Of a stretch of DNA of 34,180 nt, positions 32,757 through 34,180 are shown piece by piece. How positions within the stretch are numbered: position 1 is the first letter of the stretch; the number at the start of each line of letters is the position of its first letter. Location of the stretch: NCBI RefSeq assembly GCF_015714725.1, contig NZ_WBKM01000049.1, forward strand, positions 1 to 34,180, read 5' to 3'. The notes beneath the pieces are model-generated. The model had not been told where the DNA came from, did not search any database, and was given only the letters and a program-made list of their open reading frames with translations. The DNA is from Nostoc sp. WHI. Lineage in GTDB: Bacteria > Cyanobacteriota > Cyanobacteriia > Cyanobacteriales > Nostocaceae. The translations under genes and the position numbers were made by a program.

Positions 32757-32822
32757 ATGAAATGTTGACTGTAACTTCTCCCCCAGTCCCCAAATTAATT
32801 ACACACAAAGGAGTCTAAAAGT

Positions 32823-33278
32823 ATGGCCGGCGAATTTTTAACCTCTTGTAAGTTCTACTTCGAGGCTGATGGAATTACGGATAAATTTATCAAAGAGATT
32901 AGTGGACTAGGCGTTGAGAATACCCCAGCCCAAGAAGTCCACGGCTCATCTAAGGGCGCTAAACTCATGCGCCAAGCTACACCAACGGTTGTTAAATTTA
33001 CCAACATCACAGTAAAAGTCATCGCCACTGATGATATAGACCTTTATAGTTGGTATCAAAAGTGTAACGAAGACATGGGCGACCCTCGTCAGTGGTCACA
33101 GAATCGTAAAACTGGTTCGGTGGTTGCTTACGACCAACAAGGTTCTGAAAAGGCACGGTGGAATATTGTCAATTGTTATCCTTGTAAATACACTGGCCCT
33201 ACCTTAACTGCCTCTGGTGGTGATATGGCGAATGAAACAGTTGAGTTGGTTCACGAAGGAATTAAACGAATCAAATAA
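32823..33278 (+). CDS. contractile injection system inner tube protein 1
   Basis: A 151-residue tube protein (Pvc1/Afp1, phage T4 gp19-like, Hcp-related fold). It begins AGEFLTSCKFYFEADG, and shows HGSSKGAKLMRQATPTVVKF, the helix DIDLYSWYQKCNED and a closing strand ETVELVHEGIKRIK, typical of tube subunits that stack as hexameric rings. ATG 32823 follows AAAGGAG (AAAGGAGTCTAAAAGT), a good ribosome site. Length and start match the family. The second tube gene follows after 22 bases. Confidence 0.93.
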   Translation: MAGEFLTSCKFYFEADGITDKFIKEISGLGVENTPAQEVHGSSKGAKLMRQATPTVVKFTNITVKVIATDDIDLYSWYQKCNEDMGDPRQWSQNRKTGSVVAYDQQGSEKARWNIVNCYPCKYTGPTLTASGGDMANETVELVHEGIKRIK

Positions 33279-33300
33279 TTAGCTTATGCAGTAATCAACA

Positions 33301-33795
33301 GTGGTACAATCCGCAAGCAGAATTCCAGAAGTTCTTACAGCCCATCGGTTCTATTTAGAGCTGACACTAGAAGGTCAAAACGATGCCAATTGCTTTTTTT
33401 TGGAGTGTCAGGGCTTCAAAAGAACACAAGAGGTAATTGAAATTTCTGAAGTTACTTCTCAAACCTGGGGTACAAAAGGGCAGTCAAAAGGTCAGGTGGT
33501 GAGAACTAAGCTTCCTAGCAATGCTAAGAGTGGCAATCTCACTTTGCGTAGAGGTATCACCAACTCTATGGATTTTTGGAAGTGGTTTGAAAAAGTCCAA
33601 CAGGGTAAGTGGTCTGAGCAACGTAGACTTGTTGCTTTGTCTATTTATAATCAGGCAAATCAAGAAGTAGCTAGATTTGAATTAGCCGGTGCTTGGCCTG
33701 CAAGTTACAAAATTGCCGATGTTAGTGCCCGCAGTCATGACATCGAAATTGAGGAAGTGGAGGTTGCTTTTGAGGAATTTAAACGCGTGAAGTAA
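33301..33795 (+). CDS. contractile injection system inner tube protein 2
   Basis: A 164-residue second tube protein (Pvc5/Afp5 type), related to but distinct from the first. It shows RFYLELTLEGQNDANCFFLECQG, TKGQSKGQVVRTKLPSNAK, the helix SMDFWKWFEKVQQGKW and the closing EVEVAFEEFKRVK. In these systems the second tube type adjoins the baseplate. The start is GTG 33301; no ATG fits in frame because a TAA lies just upstream. The next gene follows after 11 bases with a strong ribosome site. Confidence 0.92.
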   Translation: MVQSASRIPEVLTAHRFYLELTLEGQNDANCFFLECQGFKRTQEVIEISEVTSQTWGTKGQSKGQVVRTKLPSNAKSGNLTLRRGITNSMDFWKWFEKVQQGKWSEQRRLVALSIYNQANQEVARFELAGAWPASYKIADVSARSHDIEIEEVEVAFEEFKRVK

Positions 33796-33806
33796 TTAGG
33801 AGGAGT

Positions 33807-34154
33807 ATGTTTCCAACAGAGTTTGAATTTATACTGCCAAAGGGGTATCTAGACTCTGAAGGCAACCTCCACCGCAAAGGTGTAATGCGGTTATCAATGG
33901 CGATAGACGAGATTGCACCCTTGCGTGACCCACGCGTTAAAGCTAATCCGGTTTATGCCACAATTATTATCTTGTCGCGAGTAATTACCCATTTGGGTGC
34001 TTTATCTGAAATAAATCCGGCAATAGTAGAAAACTTTTTTGCCCAGGATTTAAATTACCTCCAAGATTTTTATCGTCGAATCAATGGATTGGAAGGTGAA
34101 ACTTCCATAACAGAAGAGACAGTAAATTCTCCCGAAGCACTGCTTCATAATTGA
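33807..34154 (+). CDS. small injection-system-associated protein, unassigned
   Basis: A 115-residue soluble protein starting FPTEFEFILPKGYLDSEG. The opening resembles tail-assembly or baseplate-hub proteins of phage and injection systems, which share an LPKGY-type N-terminal motif with HRKG.MRL. The central part (VIITHLG-like RVITHLGALSEINPAIVENF) is helical and the end is acidic. The strong AGGAGG site (TTAGGAGGAGT) and the position right after the second tube gene mark it as part of the same operon, at the place where small chaperone-like or Afp6-like proteins usually lie. I cannot assign it more exactly. It ends 26 bases before the window edge. Confidence 0.7.
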   Translation: MFPTEFEFILPKGYLDSEGNLHRKGVMRLSMAIDEIAPLRDPRVKANPVYATIIILSRVITHLGALSEINPAIVENFFAQDLNYLQDFYRRINGLEGETSITEETVNSPEALLHN

Positions 34155-34180
34155 ATGGGGCATGGGGCATGGGGCATGGG
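34155..34180. repeat. (ATGGGGC)n tandem repeat at right edge
   Basis: Three ATGGGGC units plus ATGGG, running off the window. It is the reverse complement of the GCCCCAT type seen at 29900-29934, so the two arrays stand in opposite orientation on either side of the first five injection-system genes. Confidence 0.85.

Noticed and set aside
33301..33795. Prophage tail genes as the explanation of the right-hand block
   Set aside because: The combination of a DUF4255 terminator and two tube paralogues is that of injection systems; no capsid, terminase or integrase is seen, although the region to the right is not visible.

Overview
The window looks like a chromosomal segment of a filamentous, probably heterocyst-forming cyanobacterium (Nostocales, Nostoc-like). 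Support: many HIP1 octamers (GCGATCGC) in genes on both strands; heptamer tandem repeats such as (TTACGAA)n and (CCCCATG)n; several short inverted-repeat (MITE-like) elements; an XisH/XisI pair; Uma2 genes; an orthocaspase remnant; and a contractile injection system of the type known in multicellular cyanobacteria. No rRNA, tRNA, CRISPR array or intact insertion sequence was seen.

Layout. (1) 1-7450: an isoprenoid block. A decayed dxs (about the C-terminal 60% of DXS) and a broken Rieske oxygenase gene are followed by four intact, closely spaced genes: ispG, a GGPP synthase (crtE type), ispH and ispE. dxr, ispD and ispF are absent. The block resembles an extra precursor-supply cassette, possibly left from a terpenoid gene cluster. 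(2) 7565-13650: a mixed region with an Rpn/DUF4351 nuclease remnant, a TerB-like protein, a 45-residue membrane peptide too short for usual gene callers, an HDAC/AcuC-like deacetylase, a methyltransferase-like gene, a HAD-hydrolase scrap, a VOC protein and a membrane-anchored coiled-coil protein. (3) 13935-16708: a MITE, then a SucC-like/SucD-like pair in which the SucD-like subunit has Gln at both key catalytic positions (208 and 246). (4) 16796-19601: three Uma2 genes (two an almost identical tandem duplication), xisI/xisH and the first 37 residues of an orthocaspase. (5) 19768-23814: a TIGR04283 glycosyltransferase, two overlapping TVP38/TMEM64 membrane proteins and a MerA-like flavin disulfide reductase. 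(6) 24211-24836: a YefM/YoeB toxin-antitoxin operon with a visible operator. (7) 24959-29619, minus strand: a signalling set (soluble histidine kinase, NarL-type regulator, a pseudokinase fused through one membrane helix to a PstS-like binding domain, and an overlapping zinc-ribbon/FHA gene). (8) 30025-34154, plus strand: the start of a contractile injection system (terminator/cap, sheath, two tube proteins, a small fifth protein), running towards the right edge.

The most interesting points are the SucCD-like pair without its phosphohistidine, the pseudokinase/binding-protein plus FHA module divergent from the injection-system genes, and the decayed dxs/Rieske pair beside intact MEP genes. 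All function calls come from reading protein motifs by eye; no database search was run.
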